A stretch of DNA of 64,000 nt from Nonomuraea turcica (GTDB lineage Bacteria > Actinomycetota > Actinomycetes > Streptosporangiales > Streptosporangiaceae). The stretch covers positions 124,001-188,000 of the forward strand of contig NZ_JAUZQF010000005.1 in NCBI RefSeq assembly GCF_030718205.1, read 5' to 3'. Shown one piece after another: positions 62,741-64,000 of this stretch (its first letter is position 1; the number at the start of each line of letters is the position of its first letter). The translations under genes and the position numbers were made by a program. The notes under the pieces were generated by a model. The model was not told the DNA's origin. It saw nothing but the letters and a program-made list of their open reading frames with translations, and did no database searches.

Positions 62741-64000
62741 ATGGCCGTGATCGTGGCGACCGCGACCTGTAGCGGGTATCGGGCCGTGCTGGAGGCGACC
62801 GGGCAGGTGGTGGCCGGGCCGGTGCTGGCCGAGCGGGTGGTCTGGCTGGCCGCGCTGACGCAGACGCTGACCGCCGGGATCGTCGCGGATCGGTGGAATG
62901 CGCGGGATCTGGACCTGTTGGCCGCCGGGGTCGGGCCCGATGGGCGGGTGTTGCCAGCCAAGGGGTGGATGGCGGTGCGCCGGCTGGGCTGGGGGTGTGC
63001 CGCCCCGGTGACCGGCGGTGAGGTGACCGGCGGTGAGGTGACCGGCGGTGAGGTGACCGGCACAGTGGCCGGTGGTGGGGTGTATGTGTCGGATCGAGTG
63101 CGGCGCTGTGCCGAGGAGCAGGCGGCCCGCATGCTGCGGGCGGTGCTGCATCGGCGGGGCATCGTGGCGGCGATCCTGGCCACCTGGCCGGAGAACCCGC
63201 GGCGGCGCAGCGAGGTGGAGTGGAAGGCGTTGCGGGCGGCGCTGCCGGACGGGGTCACCCCGGCGGAGCTCCGTAACCGTACCCGCCAGGTGAGCGCCGT
63301 GCTGGCGCGGACGGGTGTGCTGCCGGGCGACATCACCGAGGTGGAGGAGCCGCCGCGGGTGGCCGCGCAGGCGGTGCTGGCGGCGGCCGACAAGCAGTTG
63401 GTCACCCTGACCCGTGCCACCGTCACTGGCGGCACGGGCCCCACCGGCGGTGCCGGCGGTGGGGCCCGTGGTGGCGGTGGTGGCGGCGCGGTGTTGCGGG
63501 TGCAGTTGCCACTGAAGGCGGCTCCGACCTCACGCAAGGATTGGGCGTGGCACGCCATCGCGTTCACGCTGCCGCCCACCGTCCCGGGTGAGGCGAAACT
63601 GTGCACGCCCACGGTGCGCGTCGCCGGTGGCACGGTGCGCGTCGATGTGCCGTTCCAGACGCCGGTCCCGGCCGCCCCGGCCACCGGGCACACCGTGGCG
63701 CTGGGCCTGGACTGGGGGTTGAACACCCTGCTGACCGGCGCGGTCGCCCGGCTGCGCGATGACCGGGTGGTTTCTGATGGGCGGATGCTGCGCTACGACG
63801 CCACCGCGGTCTCGGCCAAGCTGCACCGGCTGCGCGGCCAGCGTGAGTACCTGGCCGCCAAACGCGAGCACTGCGCGGCGCTGCTGTCCGGGCTGGACGC
63901 CACCGACACCCGCGAGACCGGCGATACTCGCGACACCGCTGATGCCGGTGATGGCAGTGATGGCGGTGATGCCCGCCGTGTGGCGGTGCAGCGCAGGCAT
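62741..64000 (+). CDS. TnpB/Cas12-like RuvC nuclease homologue, enlarged (3' truncated)
   Basis: 420 codons run open to the window end from the ATG at 62741 (a GTG at 62735 is possible; a stop at 62714 limits the start). VALGLDWGLNTLLTGAV carries the RuvC-I aspartate D324, about 130 residues later than in an ordinary TnpB. SDGRMLRYDATAVSAKLHRLRGQREYLAAKREHC matches the following TnpB helix region. The N-terminal part (MAVIVATATCSGYRAVLEATGQVV) is enlarged and broken by low-complexity inserts: VTGGE repeats (about 90-107), a Gly-rich loop (about 233-247) and an Asp-rich loop near 390-412. The remaining RuvC motifs and zinc ribbon would lie outside the window. Confidence 0.7.
   Translation, partial: MAVIVATATCSGYRAVLEATGQVVAGPVLAERVVWLAALTQTLTAGIVADRWNARDLDLLAAGVGPDGRVLPAKGWMAVRRLGWGCAAPVTGGEVTGGEVTGGEVTGTVAGGGVYVSDRVRRCAEEQAARMLRAVLHRRGIVAAILATWPENPRRRSEVEWKALRAALPDGVTPAELRNRTRQVSAVLARTGVLPGDITEVEEPPRVAAQAVLAAADKQLVTLTRATVTGGTGPTGGAGGGARGGGGGGAVLRVQLPLKAAPTSRKDWAWHAIAFTLPPTVPGEAKLCTPTVRVAGGTVRVDVPFQTPVPAAPATGHTVALGLDWGLNTLLTGAVARLRDDRVVSDGRMLRYDATAVSAKLHRLRGQREYLAAKREHCAALLSGLDATDTRETGDTRDTADAGDGSDGGDARRVAVQRRH
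63008..63061 (+). repeat. 15-bp tandem repeat within the TnpB-like gene
   Basis: GTGACCGGCGGTGAG three times plus a partial copy, in frame, coding for VTGGE repeats. It interrupts a conserved-looking stretch and suggests slippage expansion. Confidence 0.9.

Noticed and set aside
58131..63061. Short tandem repeats considered as CRISPR arrays
   Set aside because: Repeats are contiguous, without spacers, and in frame with coding sequence.
63530..64000. Minus-strand frame at the right edge
   Set aside because: Low-complexity shadow of the TnpB-like gene on the plus strand.

Overview
The window is GC-rich (about 70 percent) chromosomal DNA with AGGAG-type ribosome sites, GTG and TTG starts and many sugar regulons. 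This suggests a soil actinomycete, most likely Streptosporangiales (Nonomuraea-like). The taxon is inferred from style and gene content. No rRNA, tRNA or CRISPR array was seen.

Layout. 0-4.7 kb: end of an anti-sigma-factor-type kinase, an exported DUF5666-like protein, a membrane protein divergent from a DesK/DesR-type two-component pair, and an ECF41 (SigJ) sigma factor. 4.8-9.6 kb: a family-4 glycosyltransferase coupled to a glycogen-debranching-like hydrolase, facing a mannitol dehydrogenase. 9.6-16.7 kb: an LplBC-type ABC importer with a binding lipoprotein, a large Tat-exported lyase-like protein and an alpha/beta hydrolase in one operon. 16.9-20.3 kb: a 2-hydroxyacid dehydrogenase, a class V aminotransferase, a ThuA protein and the wreck of a Gfo/Idh/MocA oxidoreductase. 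20.3-22.1 kb: a modA remnant and a TnpB insertion element.

22.1-43.8 kb is the most striking part. It holds a DUF4185-like candidate GH183 endo-D-arabinanase, two GH172 (DUF2961) enzymes (one exported, one cytoplasmic), an L-fucose-isomerase-type enzyme, an FGGY kinase, an RbsABC-type monosaccharide importer, a CUT1 oligosaccharide importer and two sister LacI repressors. Three operons and one repressor gene carry the same 18-bp operator (TGAGnAATCGATTnCTCA), at three promoters just after a TTGACG -35 promoter. Together they read as a locus for D-arabinan, the polymer of mycobacterial arabinogalactan and lipoarabinomannan: cut outside, import oligomers and monomers, finish inside, then D-arabinose to D-ribulose to D-ribulose 5-phosphate. 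An unrelated CtpI-like P-type ATPase sits in the middle.

44-56.4 kb looks like a plant cell-wall locus: a GH127 beta-L-arabinofuranosidase with its own CUT1 importer, a third LacI repressor, two tandem exported metalloprotease-like proteins driven by an almost identical promoter-operator, a further metzincin-like protease sharing a shuffled binding module, and a ricin-domain PL3 pectate lyase. The combination suggests attack on hydroxyproline-rich glycoproteins (extensins) and pectin.

56.7-62.5 kb: a large AAA-type ATP-binding regulator, an epoxide hydrolase, an NmrA-type oxidoreductase and a TetR regulator. The right edge holds the first 420 codons of an unusual TnpB/Cas12-like nuclease with expanded internal repeats.
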